Assembly: GCA_963717215.1 (NCBI GenBank)
Contig: CAVQVS010000009.1
Span: 62,001 to 126,000 of the forward strand
Length of the DNA stretch: 64,000 bases
Origin: Roseiarcus sp963717215
Lineage (GTDB): Bacteria; Pseudomonadota; Alphaproteobacteria; Rhizobiales; Beijerinckiaceae
Direction of reading: 5' to 3'
Shown here: positions 8,370 through 17,010 of the stretch, in pieces
How positions within the stretch are numbered: position 1 is the first letter of the stretch
Layout: each line of letters starts with the position of its first letter
The notes under the pieces: model-generated
Told to the model about the DNA's origin: nothing
Databases searched by the model: none
What the model saw: the letters and a program-made list of their open reading frames with translations, nothing else
Translations under genes and position numbers: made by a program

Positions 8370-10259
8370 TCATTCGCCCAGATAGACCTGCCGGACGACC
8401 GGATGCGCGCGCACTTCATCCGCCGTCCCGGTGAGGATCACTTCGCCTGCGTTGAGCACCGTCACCTGGTCGCAGAGGGGAAAGAGGAACCGCGTCTGAT
8501 GCTCGATGATGATCATCGTGACGCCCTGCGCCTTGAGGTGGGTGAGGATCTCGGCGAGATGGTCGACCTCGCGCGCCGATAGGCCCGTCGCCGGCTCGTC
8601 GAGGATGATGATGTCAGGGCCCGCGACGCAGACGGACGCGAGCTGGGTCAATTGCTCGACCCCGTGCGGCACGTCGCCGACCGCCCGTCCGACCCACGCG
8701 CCCGCGCCAACCATCTCGAGCGCCTCGCGCGATCGGCCTTCCATCCAGGCCAGGTCGCGCCGGCCGGACGGCAGAAGCGGCCAGATCGCCGCGCGCTGAA
8801 TGATGCGCGGCTTCAGGTTGAACAGGCCGACCATCACGTTCTGGACCGGCGTCAATTCGCGCACGAGTTCGGCCGCCTGAAACGTCCTGCGCATGCCGAG
8901 CTTGGCGCGCTTGCTCGGCGAGGCGCCGTCGACGCGCATCCCCTTGATGAGCGTGGAGCCGGCGAGCGGCTGCAGGCGCCCGGCGATCACATTGGCGAGC
9001 GTGCTTTTGCCCGACCCGTTCGGGCCCGATAAGGCCATGGATGTCGCCGCGCCTGACCGCGAGGTCGACGTTGCGCAGCACCATGAGGCCGGTCCCATAG
9101 CTGAACTGGACGCCGCGGCATTCGACCGCGTATTCCGGCTCGGAGTCGCCTGCTTGCGCCGCGCCCGCGCTTTCGCTGGCGAACTTGCGAAAGAGGCTCG
9201 CCTCCACCGGCGCCTCTGCGCGATCGATAGCCGAGACAGCGAGCTCCGCTTCCGACGCGCGCGTCTCCGCCAAGCGCGGCGACGCGCTTGAGGAGGCTCA
9301 TCACGCCGCCCGGCAGCAGGGTCACCGCCAGGATCGAGAGCGCGCCATAGACCATCTCCTGCAGCCAGGGATTGATGTTGACGAGCGCGGGGAACATCGA
9401 GACGAAAGCCGCGCCGATCACCGGCCCCGAGCGTCGTGTTGATGCCGCCGATCAGCACCATGACGAGAATGTTCAGCGACACCGACCAATCGAATTGCCC
9501 GGGCGAAACGACGCCGAGGAACGAGAACAGCCATCCCGCGCCGCCAGCCATCGCGGCGGAGACGCCGAACACGCCGATCTTGATCAGCGAAGTGCGCGCG
9601 CCCGCCGCTTCCGCGAAGCGCTCGGCGTCGCGAATCGACAGCAGCACCGGATAGAGCGGCGACTGGCGAATGCTCCAGACGAAGCCCATGCACAGGAGCA
9701 GCGCAAGCATGACGCACCAGGCGACCGGCGCGCCAAGCGCCTCGAGACCCTCCGGAAAGTCGGGAAATGCGGGACCAAGCAATCCCTGCAATCCGCCGGT
9801 GATCTTGAGATCGGTCGCCAGCACCGTCAGCACGAGCGTGAAAATGAAGGTGGTGATCGCGAAATAAAGCCCGCTGACCCTCAGCGACATCGCGCCGACC
9901 GCAAGCCCGATGAGGCCTGCGAGCAGGAGCACGATCAGAAGCACGAGGAAGACGTTCCAGCCGAGATCGTTGACGACGATCGTCGTGAAATAAGCGCCGA
10001 TCGCGAAGAAGCCGCCCTGGCCCAGCGAGTAGAGGCCCAGCATGCCGGCGACGAGGTCAAGGCTGATGGCGAGGACGCCAAACACCGCCGCGACCAGCAC
10101 GAGGCTTTGGACGCCGAGGTCCGAGTGCGCGACGAGCGCGGTCGCCGCGAGATAGGCGGCGACAAACACAGCGACGCCGACAGTCCTGAGCCGAGGCCTG
10201 AATCCCGCGCCAGCCAGAACAGAAGTAGCGCGCGGCGCCTCTATGCGCTCCGTTTCCAC
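8370..10259 (-). pseudogene. Fused HAAT permease-ATPase (LivM-LivG), three internal +1 shifts
   Basis: From ATG 10259: a LivM-type permease (membrane segments from VGVAVFVAAYLAATALV onward, with YSLGQGGFFAIGAYFTTIVV and LRVSGLYFAITTFIFTL), then a LivG-type ATPase ending VRQVYLGE. The outer parts share one frame that stays open for 629 codons, but the middle is out of frame. Shifts lie at GGCCCC 9423-9428 (restored: NTTLGPVIGAAFVSMFP), near 9275-9280 (restored: RVAALAETRASEAE) and at GGGCCC near 9030 (restored: LIGPNGSGKSTLANVIAG, Walker A). Corrected, the two domains form one 628-aa chain, a fusion type known in Rhizobiales. As printed, about 130 central residues including Walker A are lost. 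Confidence 0.8.
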
Positions 10260-10268
10260 GGCTTCGCC

Positions 10269-11174
10269 TTAGGCCTGCGCCGACGCAACGGCGCGCGCGC
10301 GCAAGCGGAACAGATTTCCCGCGCTGAACAAACCGCGCGGCGAGACGATCAGGACGACGACGAGGACGATGAAGGGAAACCAGTCGGAGGCCTGCGAATT
10401 GATCATGGCGTTCGCGCCTTCGGCGCAGACGCCGAGCAAAAGGCCGCCGAACATCGCCGCGATCGGTTTTTCGGTTCCCCCGCCAATCATCATGGCGATG
10501 AAACCGAACGTGCCGAATGTGTCCCCGAGATAGGGGTTGGCGAAGGTCGTCGGTCCGATCAGGAGGCCGGCCACGCCCGCGTAAAGGGCCGAGGCGGCGA
10601 AGGCGACGATCGCGACGACAGTCGTGTTGACGCCGACGGCGGTCGCCATCTCCGGATCGGCGGCTGTGGCCATGCCGATCTTGCCGAACAGCGTGCCGCG
10701 CCGCACCAGCTCGAAGCCCGCCGGTCAGGACCGCGGCGGTCACGATCGCAAGCAGCTGCTGGCCAGTCACCACCGCGTCCGAAGAGATGAAAGCTCGTCG
10801 CCCTGGAACATTGGCGGAAAGGCCTGCGACGTCGGCCCCCAAATATAGGCGGCGGCGTTCTCGACGATCACCGCGAAGCCCAGGGTGCTGACGAGCCAGC
10901 CGAAACTGAAGCGGTTGAGCGCCAGGATAGGCCGAACGGCGATGAGATAGGAAAGAACCCCGAGGACACAGGCGCAGCCAAGGCCGAGGAGCGCCGCCGC
11001 CCATGTCGGATAGCCGGCGGCGCGAACTTCCGCCGTCACCATCACCGTCGCCATCATCATCTGCCCCTGAGCGAAATTGATGATGCGGGTGACATAGAAG
11101 GTGATGGCCAGCGCCATTCCGATGAGCCCGTAGACGGCCCCGATAGCGACGCCGCTCACCACGAATTGCAGCAC
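10269..11174 (-). pseudogene. HAAT-family permease (LivH-like), two compensating frameshifts
   Basis: A LivH-type inner-membrane permease of about 301 aa. ATG 11174 begins MLQFVVSGVAIGAVYGLIGM with the family hallmark RIINFAQGQMMM. The frame is lost near 10795-10798 (one base missing; the intended text reads GDRAFISSDAVVTGQQ) and regained near 10720-10724 (one extra G; TGGFELVRRGTLFGK). The remainder (GVNTTVVAIVAFAASALYAGVAG, FGTFGFIAMMIGGGTEKPIAAMFGG) is intact to 10269. About 25 residues are out of frame and a stop falls at 10767 in the original frame. It is the first gene of the minus-strand transporter operon and divergent from the binding-protein gene. Confidence 0.82.
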
Positions 11175-11747
11175 TGGTCCGTTCCCTGGCGTCCCGCGAG
11201 ACGATAAAAACCGGCACGCTTCTCACGGCGCTTCGCCGGACGCGATCGGGATAGCCACAAGCCTCGGCCGCCGCCCCGAAGACGTGGCGCAAAGCCTATC
11301 AGGTTTCCGCGGCCAAGCGAGTCGCGCCCGTTCCGAGCCGTGTAGCTAGCTGGGACATTACCGCTGCAGCAACGAATAGGTCCGACATAACAGGTATGTG
11401 CGCGGCGCCGGGAAGACGTCAGGCACGGCGCGCGGCTTTAAAGGAAGGGAGTTTCGCTCGCGTCGGAGGAGGCGAGAGGCGGAGGCGGCGCCTTGTCGCT
11501 GACTAAAATAGCATAGTGATTATTGGCGCTTAGGACACCGTCGGGCCTATCTCGGCTCTCGACATTCGTGCGTAAGCGATCGCGCCGTCGCCAGCTATTC
11601 GGACGCGCTTGTTTTCCAATTGCCGTTGCTTTGACAACACCACTGATCTGCGCAAGGAAAAATAGGGCTGACGGACGGCCGCGCCGGGCGCATCAGGATT
11701 GCGCACACGACGTAGACCGCTCACGTTGCAAGGGAGGAACAAGGCTC
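11175..11747. other. Divergent intergenic region between the permease and binding-protein genes
   Basis: About 570 bp with no gene. It must carry the promoters of the minus-strand transporter operon and of the plus-strand binding-protein gene. It holds one ATAACAG-type palindromic site (11385-11399) and an A/T-rich stretch around 11503-11525. A GGGAGGAAC ribosome site precedes the ATG at 11748. Confidence 0.6.
11385..11399 (+). promoter_or_regulatory. Putative operator, site 1 of 3 (ACATA-N5-TATGT)
   Basis: ACATAACAGGTATGT is an imperfect palindrome in the divergent transporter promoter region. It shares the core ATAACAG with sites at 13947-13963 and 15524-15540, all three in intergenic gaps of the same catabolic island. 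The regulator is unknown; the LysR protein at 18582 is a candidate by proximity only. Confidence 0.4.
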
Positions 11748-12912
11748 ATGAAAGCCATCATTTGGACGACGCTCGCGGCCGCCGCCGCGCTATCCGCCAC
11801 ACAGACTTCCGTCAGCGCCGCAGGCGAGCCCTATCTCATCGGCCTCATCGCCGGAACGACTGGCGCATACGGGTCGACGGGCGTCGCGACCGTCAACGGC
11901 GCGCAGATGGCGGTCGACAAGATCAACGCCTCGGGCGGCGTGCTTGGCCGTCAGCTCAAGCTCGATCCGCATAACGACGATGCGTCGGCGACGGTCTCCG
12001 GGCAATTGTACGAGAAGCTCATCGCCGCCGGGGCGATCGCGATCGCAGGTTCCCCCGACACCGGCCCGGTCACTGCGCAGCTTGCGATCCGGCACAAGTT
12101 TCCGACCATCGGCGTCGTCGACGACGGCGGTCTCACCGTCAACACCGAAGGGCCCGAACGCTCCGCCGAACCCCTGGGTGTTCGACTTCGGGCTCAACAC
12201 CTTCGCCTGGGGCGAGAAGATCGGCGAATACGCGCTCAAGCATTGCCCCGACGGCATCGCCGTCCTGCATGACCCGTCGACCTATGGTCAGGGCGGACTC
12301 TATGGCATCCAGCTCGCCTACGACAAAGCCGGCAAGAAGATCGGAATCGACCACCCGATCACCGAGAACTGGTCGACCGGCGCGACCACCGGCCTCATGC
12401 CCGAGGTCAACGCCGCGAAGGCGGCGGGCATCAAATGCATCGACGCGTGGCTCACGCCGCAGGACCAGGCCGCCTTCGTGCAGGACCTGCATTCGGCCGG
12501 CTACAAAGCCACTGTCTTCGGCAATGACGAGACCAACGCCGACGACACCTTTTCCAAGCTGGCCGGCGACCTTGCCGACGGAACGATCAGCGCGGTGCTC
12601 ACCTCCGATCTCCATCCGAGCCCGGAGCTCACGGCGTTCCGCGAGGAATACAAGAAGAAGTTCAACATCGATCCGACGCCGTTTGCTGAAACGAGCTACG
12701 ACAGCATCATGATGCTGGCGCAGGTGGTCAGCGATGCGAAGTCGACCAAGCCGGCGGACCTGCAGAAGGGGTTCAACTCCGTCAAGGGATTCAAGGGCAT
12801 CACCGGCGATCTCGGCTTCTCGGAGAAGAACCACATCACGATCAACGCCGAGCAGCTGACGCTGGTCAAATATGACGCCGCCAGCAAGCAGTGGGTCGAG
12901 GTCAAGGACTGA
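11748..12912 (+). pseudogene. HAAT periplasmic binding protein (LivK-like), one +1 frameshift
   Basis: ATG 11748 starts a signal peptide (MKAIIWTTLAAAAALSATQ to VSAAG) and a type-1 periplasmic binding fold: LIGLIAGTTGAYGSTGVATV, MAVDKINASGGVLGRQLKL, and ending AASKQWVEVKD. The frame breaks at GGGCCC 12151-12155; removing one C gives TEGPNAPPNPWVFDFGLNT and restores a normal 387-aa protein. The printed sequence would yield a truncated protein with a random tail. It is the likely substrate receptor of the transporter encoded divergently. The ligand is not predictable; neighbours suggest a catabolic substrate rather than an amino acid. Confidence 0.85.
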
Positions 12913-12922
12913 GATATTCCGG

Positions 12923-12950
12923 CGCGGGCGGAAAACGCTCGCCGCCCGCG
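12923..12950 (+). terminator. Hairpin between convergent genes
   Basis: A perfect 9-bp repeat CGCGGGCGG / CCGCCCGCG with a 10-nt loop starts 11 bp after the binding-protein stop and just before the end of the convergent MBL-fold gene. Terminator-like for the plus strand; no T tract. Confidence 0.5.
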
Positions 12951-12963
12951 GCCATCGCGCCGG

Positions 12964-13848
12964 CTAGAGCGCCACCATCCAGGGTTCCGGCATCAGCTGG
13001 AACCCCCGTCCGTTCGGGATGATATGGGCGAAGCCCGGCAGGTGCAGATGCCCCCCGGTCACGAGCAGGCCCTCCTTCGCGACGTAATCGAAAATCTTGA
13101 AACGGTTCTCGGCGGCGAGCGGTTCGCTGACGTCGAACTCGCTTGTGACCTCGGGCCGGGGAATCTGAATCTCCGGCACGTGGACCGTGTCTCCCCACAT
13201 CACCAGGGACTCGCCTGCGGAATCGAGGCGATATCCGCTATGCCCGGGGGTGTGGCCGGGAAGCGGCAGTTGAGTGACGCCTGGAACGACAGGTCCTCCG
13301 CGGCTCGGTCGGAACCTTTCACGATAGGCCTCGAGGACCCGGTCGGCGGAATCGAGATAGGGCGTCGCCGCGGCGGACCGACCGTCGCGAAGGCTCTTGT
13401 CCGACCAGAACGCAATTTCATCCTCATGCACGATCACCTCGGCTCGAGGGAACGCCGGCCTTCCTTCAGTATCCAGAAGGCCGCTCGTATGGTCGGGATG
13501 GATGTGGGTCACGATCACGGTATCGAAATCATCGGGTTCGAAGCCTGCCGCGCGCAAGTTGTCGGGCATACGTCCCATCGAATAGACGGTGGTCGAGCCG
13601 CCGCCAGAATCGACAAGGATCGTGTTGCGGTCAGTCTCGATGACAAACGCATTGACCGTGAGCCGCGGAGGTCCATCGCGGAACGCGCCGCGCATCAGCC
13701 CTTTTAAATCCTCGATCCCGGCGCCCCTCAAAATCTCGAAGCTGATATCGAGGAAGCCGTCATTGATTGTCGTGACCAGCGCATCGCCAATGCGCCGCCT
13801 GTAGACGCCTGGCGTCTGCTTGTCGGTCTTGCCTATCGGATTGGCCAT
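12964..13848 (-). CDS. MBL-fold metallo-hydrolase 1 (lactonase-like)
   Basis: A 294-aa metallo-beta-lactamase-fold enzyme. The metal motif HIHPDH is at residues 115-120, preceded by NTILVDSGGG (strand and Asp loop) and followed by LPGHTPGHSGYRL (third His) and VMWGDTVH (bridging Asp). This is the layout of AHL-lactonase/glyoxalase II-like two-metal hydrolases, which act on lactones or thioesters in the cytoplasm. No signal peptide is seen. It is convergent with the binding-protein gene and divergent from the gene at 14111; an ATAACAG-type site lies about 100 bp upstream. Substrate unknown. Confidence 0.85.
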   Translation of the reverse strand: MANPIGKTDKQTPGVYRRRIGDALVTTINDGFLDISFEILRGAGIEDLKGLMRGAFRDGPPRLTVNAFVIETDRNTILVDSGGGSTTVYSMGRMPDNLRAAGFEPDDFDTVIVTHIHPDHTSGLLDTEGRPAFPRAEVIVHEDEIAFWSDKSLRDGRSAAATPYLDSADRVLEAYRERFRPSRGGPVVPGVTQLPLPGHTPGHSGYRLDSAGESLVMWGDTVHVPEIQIPRPEVTSEFDVSEPLAAENRFKIFDYVAKEGLLVTGGHLHLPGFAHIIPNGRGFQLMPEPWMVAL

Positions 13849-13946
13849 CGTCGTCTCCTCCCGGTGAGACCCCTATCAACTGTCTGTCTCGGGCGCACTT
13901 TGCCAACCGCCCGCGGCGAAGTGAAATGGAGTGACTGCCCAAAATC

Positions 13947-13963
13947 GCTATAACTGTTATCTT
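13947..13963 (-). promoter_or_regulatory. Putative operator, site 2 of 3 (ATAAC-N-GTTAT)
   Basis: The core ATAACTGTTAT (13950-13960) is a perfect 5-bp inverted repeat with a 1-nt centre. On the minus strand it reads AAGATAACAGTTATAGC, matching the other two sites in the ATAACAG core. It sits 99 bp upstream of the MBL-fold gene on the minus strand and 148 bp upstream of the gene at 14111. Confidence 0.45.
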
Positions 13964-14110
13964 GGGGGTCCGAATGCCTGGCAAAGCCCATCATTGCTAG
14001 CGTAGGGAGGCGCCGGGCGGCCGGCAACGACGTTGTGAGGGTCCTGGCGTCGGGCGAGCGCGAGGCGCAGACGAAGCGCAGGCCAACTGGGCTATGGAGG
14101 AAGGCGCGCT

Positions 14111-14563
14111 TTGAGTCAGGTCGACCCGCTCGCGCGCTACATCTCCGAAGCCCAGCCTCTGCATGATCTTTTGCGTCGGAGTCTGATCCAACTCTCCGGC
14201 TTCCTGTTGAAGCGTACGATCGCCGGGCCTCGCGCAATCGTCGACTACGAACCGGTCGAGGCCGCTCGCGAACGGATTCGCGGGGCGGCCGAAGGCCTGA
14301 GATACCTGCGCGCGCCTACACGCGCGGCCCACCATCGGGGTCATTTGACAGCCGCCCTTGTCGCGCTCGAGAGCGCGCTTTCTGCGGCTCTGTCCACGAC
14401 CGATCCGGATGGGGACGCGCTGTTTCACTTCGTGCAGGAATCCGAGCGGCATCTTAGGGCGGTCGGCCAGGCGACGCCCGGATTCGAGGCGGTCGATTTC
14501 AAGCAGGCGTGCTGTGCGGCGCACGGCGTGGGCGCCCGTTTCGAAGCACAGCTCGCCGAATAA
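14111..14563 (+). CDS. Hypothetical helical protein
   Basis: A 150-aa product that I do not recognise. It starts at TTG 14111 behind a good ribosome site (GGAGGAAGG, 6-nt spacing). It is predicted mostly alpha-helical, with Ala/Arg/Leu-rich stretches (ALSTTDPDGDALFHFVQESE), two adjacent Cys near the C-terminus (KQACCAAHG), and no signal peptide or membrane segment. It lies 27 bp upstream of the second MBL-fold gene in the same direction, so the two are probably cotranscribed and functionally linked. Confidence 0.65.
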   Translation: MSQVDPLARYISEAQPLHDLLRRSLIQLSGFLLKRTIAGPRAIVDYEPVEAARERIRGAAEGLRYLRAPTRAAHHRGHLTAALVALESALSAALSTTDPDGDALFHFVQESERHLRAVGQATPGFEAVDFKQACCAAHGVGARFEAQLAE

Positions 14564-14590
14564 AACGGCGACGAGCAGGCGAGGAGCGTC

Positions 14591-15469
14591 ATGGGCAAAT
14601 ATTCGATCTGGGTGCTCGATTATGCCGCGGTGAACAAATTTCCGCAGAGCGTCATGCTCTACGGCCCGCAATATGTCGGCATTCGCAACTTGCCTTACGC
14701 CTATGTGCTGATCAAAGGGCAAGGCCAGGTGATTCTCGTCGACACCGGCTATGACCATAAAGAGTACGGCAAGTATCTCGCCGATCTCTACGGCGTCTCG
14801 AACTGGCACCCGGCGTCCGAAGTCCTCGCCGAATGCGGCGTGACGGCGGCCGATGTGACCACCATCTTCATCACCCACGCCCATTTCGATCACATGGGCG
14901 GGCTCGACCTCTTTCCCAATGCGAAATTCTACATCCAGAAGCGCGAGCTTGATCAGTGGGTGTGGGCGCTGACGCTCGGCCCGGAATTTCGCTTTCTCGT
15001 CGGTGCCGCCGATCCCGCCGACATCGTCAAGGCGACGCGGCTCGCGCGCGAGGGCCGCATGATCGTCGTCGACGGCGACCGCGATGATGTGGTCCCCGGG
15101 ATCGACCTTCGTCTCGCTGCGGACACGCACACGTTCGGATCGATGTACGTGACGGTGCGCAACGACGGCGCGCGCGAAAGCCAGGACACGTGGGTGTTCG
15201 CGGGCGACAACATCTACACCTACGACAATCTCACCGGGCTCGATCCGAACGACCCTTATCTCGTGCCGATCGGCCTTGCCACCGGAAGTCAGTCGAATCT
15301 GCTGTTCTCGAGCGCGGCGATGTTGAAGGCGGTCGGCGGCGAACACAAACGTGTGATCCCGGTGCACGAGGATCGGCTCAAGACTGTGTTCCCATCGCGC
15401 GCCACTGCGGCGGGGCTCCATGTCGTCGAACTCGCGCTTGCCGACGGCGAGGCGAGTCGCGTCGCTTGA
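14591..15469 (+). CDS. MBL-fold metallo-hydrolase 2 (lactonase-like)
   Basis: A 292-aa two-metal hydrolase of the MBL fold: QVILVDTGYDHKEYG (first strands and Asp), HAHFDH at residues 96-101 in IFITHAHFDHMGGLDLFP, ADTHTFGSMYVTV (third His region) and VFAGDNIYTYDNLTG (bridging Asp). The final RVIPVHEDRL carries a further His. It resembles the N-acyl-homoserine lactonase/AttM group more than glyoxalase II. Cytoplasmic, no signal peptide. It follows the 150-aa unknown protein and precedes an ATAACAG-type site. Its low similarity to MBL 1 and MBL 3 suggests different substrates, not recent duplication. Confidence 0.87.
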   Translation: MGKYSIWVLDYAAVNKFPQSVMLYGPQYVGIRNLPYAYVLIKGQGQVILVDTGYDHKEYGKYLADLYGVSNWHPASEVLAECGVTAADVTTIFITHAHFDHMGGLDLFPNAKFYIQKRELDQWVWALTLGPEFRFLVGAADPADIVKATRLAREGRMIVVDGDRDDVVPGIDLRLAADTHTFGSMYVTVRNDGARESQDTWVFAGDNIYTYDNLTGLDPNDPYLVPIGLATGSQSNLLFSSAAMLKAVGGEHKRVIPVHEDRLKTVFPSRATAAGLHVVELALADGEASRVA

Positions 15470-15523
15470 TGCAAAAGCCGAGGAACGACCGCAGCACGGC
15501 GCTCGTCTATGGCTCGCAAGCTC

Positions 15524-15540
15524 GATATTTCTGTTATGTC
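15524..15540 (-). promoter_or_regulatory. Putative operator, site 3 of 3
   Basis: On the minus strand it reads GACATAACAGAAATATC, sharing GACATAACAG with site 1 at 11384. It lies in the 173-bp gap upstream of the dehydrogenase gene at 15643, about 100 bp before its start. Confidence 0.4.
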
Positions 15541-15642
15541 CGCTCTGGCGGTGCGGCCGGTGAGGCATGTGGGCTAGAGTTCTCGAGCAATAACAACGTC
15601 GGGCCGTTCACCCGATCATGATGGCGCAAGGAATCACTCGGG

Positions 15643-16530
15643 ATGGCGACGCCAAAAATCGGCTTTATCGGGCTCGGGCGAATGGGCGGCCCCATGAGCG
15701 TGCGACTGATCAGCGCCGGCCTCGACCTGGTCGTTTTCGACACCAGCCTCGATGCGTCGGCGCCTCAAAAAGTCGCGGGTGCGACGGTCGCCCCTTCTTC
15801 GAAGGGAGTCTTCGATTCGGTTGATCTCGCGTTTGTAAGCCTGCCGACTCCCGACATTGTAGAGAAGGTCGTCCTTGGCGGCGTCGGGAAGGGTTCCCGC
15901 GTCAAAACCGTGGTCGACCTGTCCACGAGCGGCCCCGGCATGGCGACGCGTGTGTCACGCGGTCTTGAGCCTTACGGCGTCGGGTGGATCGACGCGCCGG
16001 TTTCAGGCGGGATCGCGGGCGCGAAGAATGGAACGCTCGCCGTGATGGCGTCAGGGCCGCGCGCGTCGTTTGAAGTCGCCGAGCCTTTGCTCAAGAACTT
16101 TGGCAAGGTTTTCTTTGTCGGCGAGAAGGCGGGCCTCGCCCAGGTCGCAAAGCTGGGCAACAATTTGCTCGCCGCATGCGCGATGGTCATTTCCTCCGAA
16201 GCTCTCGTGATGGGCGTCAAGGCCGGAATCGATCCGAAGATCATGCTCGACATCATCAATGCCGGCAGCGGCCGCAACAGCGCGACACAGGACAAGTTTC
16301 CTAAATCCGTTCTACCCGGCACGTTTGATTTCGGTTTCGCAACCGGGCTCTCCTACAAGGACGTTCGTCTTTGCGTTGACGAAGCGGAGAGCCTCGGCGT
16401 GCCGATGGTCGTGGGCGCGGCGGTGCGCCAAATGCTCGCTGTCACCAACGCCAAATTTGGGCCGACGTCAGACTTTACTTGCATCACGCGCGTCGTGGAG
16501 GAGTGGGCCGGCGTCGAGGTCAGAGGCTAA
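15643..16530 (+). CDS. 3-Hydroxyisobutyrate dehydrogenase-family oxidoreductase
   Basis: A 295-aa beta-hydroxyacid dehydrogenase. It has the N-terminal Rossmann motif KIGFIGLGRMGGPMSVRL, the substrate loop DAPVSGG (residues 117-123), and catalytic Lys170 in AKLGNNLLAACAM, with the C-terminal helical domain through MLAVTNAKFGPTSDF. The family oxidises or reduces small 3-hydroxy acids or semialdehydes with NAD(P). It opens a plus-strand run with the carboxymuconolactone decarboxylase-like gene (67 bp on) and the aldehyde dehydrogenase, consistent with an alcohol-aldehyde-acid oxidation sequence (inference). Confidence 0.87.
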   Translation: MATPKIGFIGLGRMGGPMSVRLISAGLDLVVFDTSLDASAPQKVAGATVAPSSKGVFDSVDLAFVSLPTPDIVEKVVLGGVGKGSRVKTVVDLSTSGPGMATRVSRGLEPYGVGWIDAPVSGGIAGAKNGTLAVMASGPRASFEVAEPLLKNFGKVFFVGEKAGLAQVAKLGNNLLAACAMVISSEALVMGVKAGIDPKIMLDIINAGSGRNSATQDKFPKSVLPGTFDFGFATGLSYKDVRLCVDEAESLGVPMVVGAAVRQMLAVTNAKFGPTSDFTCITRVVEEWAGVEVRG

Positions 16531-16597
16531 GTCGGGCGCCCGCCAGCGCGACGCTCCCCTCGGTTTGCTGCTGAACCTTAGGACACTGGAGACTGAA

Positions 16598-16981
16598 ATG
16601 AACAAGGAAATGTTCGACCGCGGCCTCGCGATTCGCAAGAAAGTGCTCGGCGCGGAATTCGTTGAAAAATCTCTTGCCACGGCGGACGAGTTCAACATGC
16701 CGATGCAGGAGCTGACCACCGAATATTGCTGGGGCGCAGTATGGGGACGCGAGGGTCTGCCTCACAAGACGCGCAGCATGCTCAATCTTGCGATGATCAG
16801 CGTGCTCAACCGTCCGCACGAGCTCAAGATGCATATCAAAGGCGCGTTGAAGAACGGCGTCACCAAGGACGAGATCCGCGAAGTTTTCCTGCAGGTGGCG
16901 ATCTACGCCGGCATTCCCGCGGGCGTCGATTCGTTCCGGATCGCCCGCGAGGCCTTCGCCGAGGTTGAAAAGAGCGCCTGA
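16598..16981 (+). CDS. Carboxymuconolactone decarboxylase-family protein
   Basis: A 127-aa all-helical protein of the CMD family. The segment TTEYCWGAVWGREGLPHKTR followed by SMLNLAMISVLNRPHELKMH and GVTKDEIREVFLQVAIYAG is the canonical pattern of gamma-carboxymuconolactone decarboxylases (protocatechuate branch of the beta-ketoadipate pathway) and relatives. Only one Cys is present, so it is not an AhpD-type CxxC peroxidase-associated protein. I start at ATG 16598; the reading frame continues upstream only inside the previous gene. No pca genes lie in the window, so the substrate may differ from the classic one. Confidence 0.85.
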   Translation: MNKEMFDRGLAIRKKVLGAEFVEKSLATADEFNMPMQELTTEYCWGAVWGREGLPHKTRSMLNLAMISVLNRPHELKMHIKGALKNGVTKDEIREVFLQVAIYAGIPAGVDSFRIAREAFAEVEKSA

Positions 16982-17010
16982 CGCAGCAAGTCAGGAGCGG
17001 AGACGAGTTC

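Noticed and set aside
9372..10790. A 472-codon plus-strand frame opposite the LivMG and LivH genes
   Set aside because: The translation is Arg/Glu/Asp/His-rich with no family features; it is the antisense of a GC-rich permease gene, a known source of spurious long frames.
13997..15568. A 523-codon minus-strand frame opposite MBL gene 2
   Set aside because: It covers two coherent plus-strand genes with ribosome sites and motifs; its own translation is His/Arg-rich without recognisable domains.
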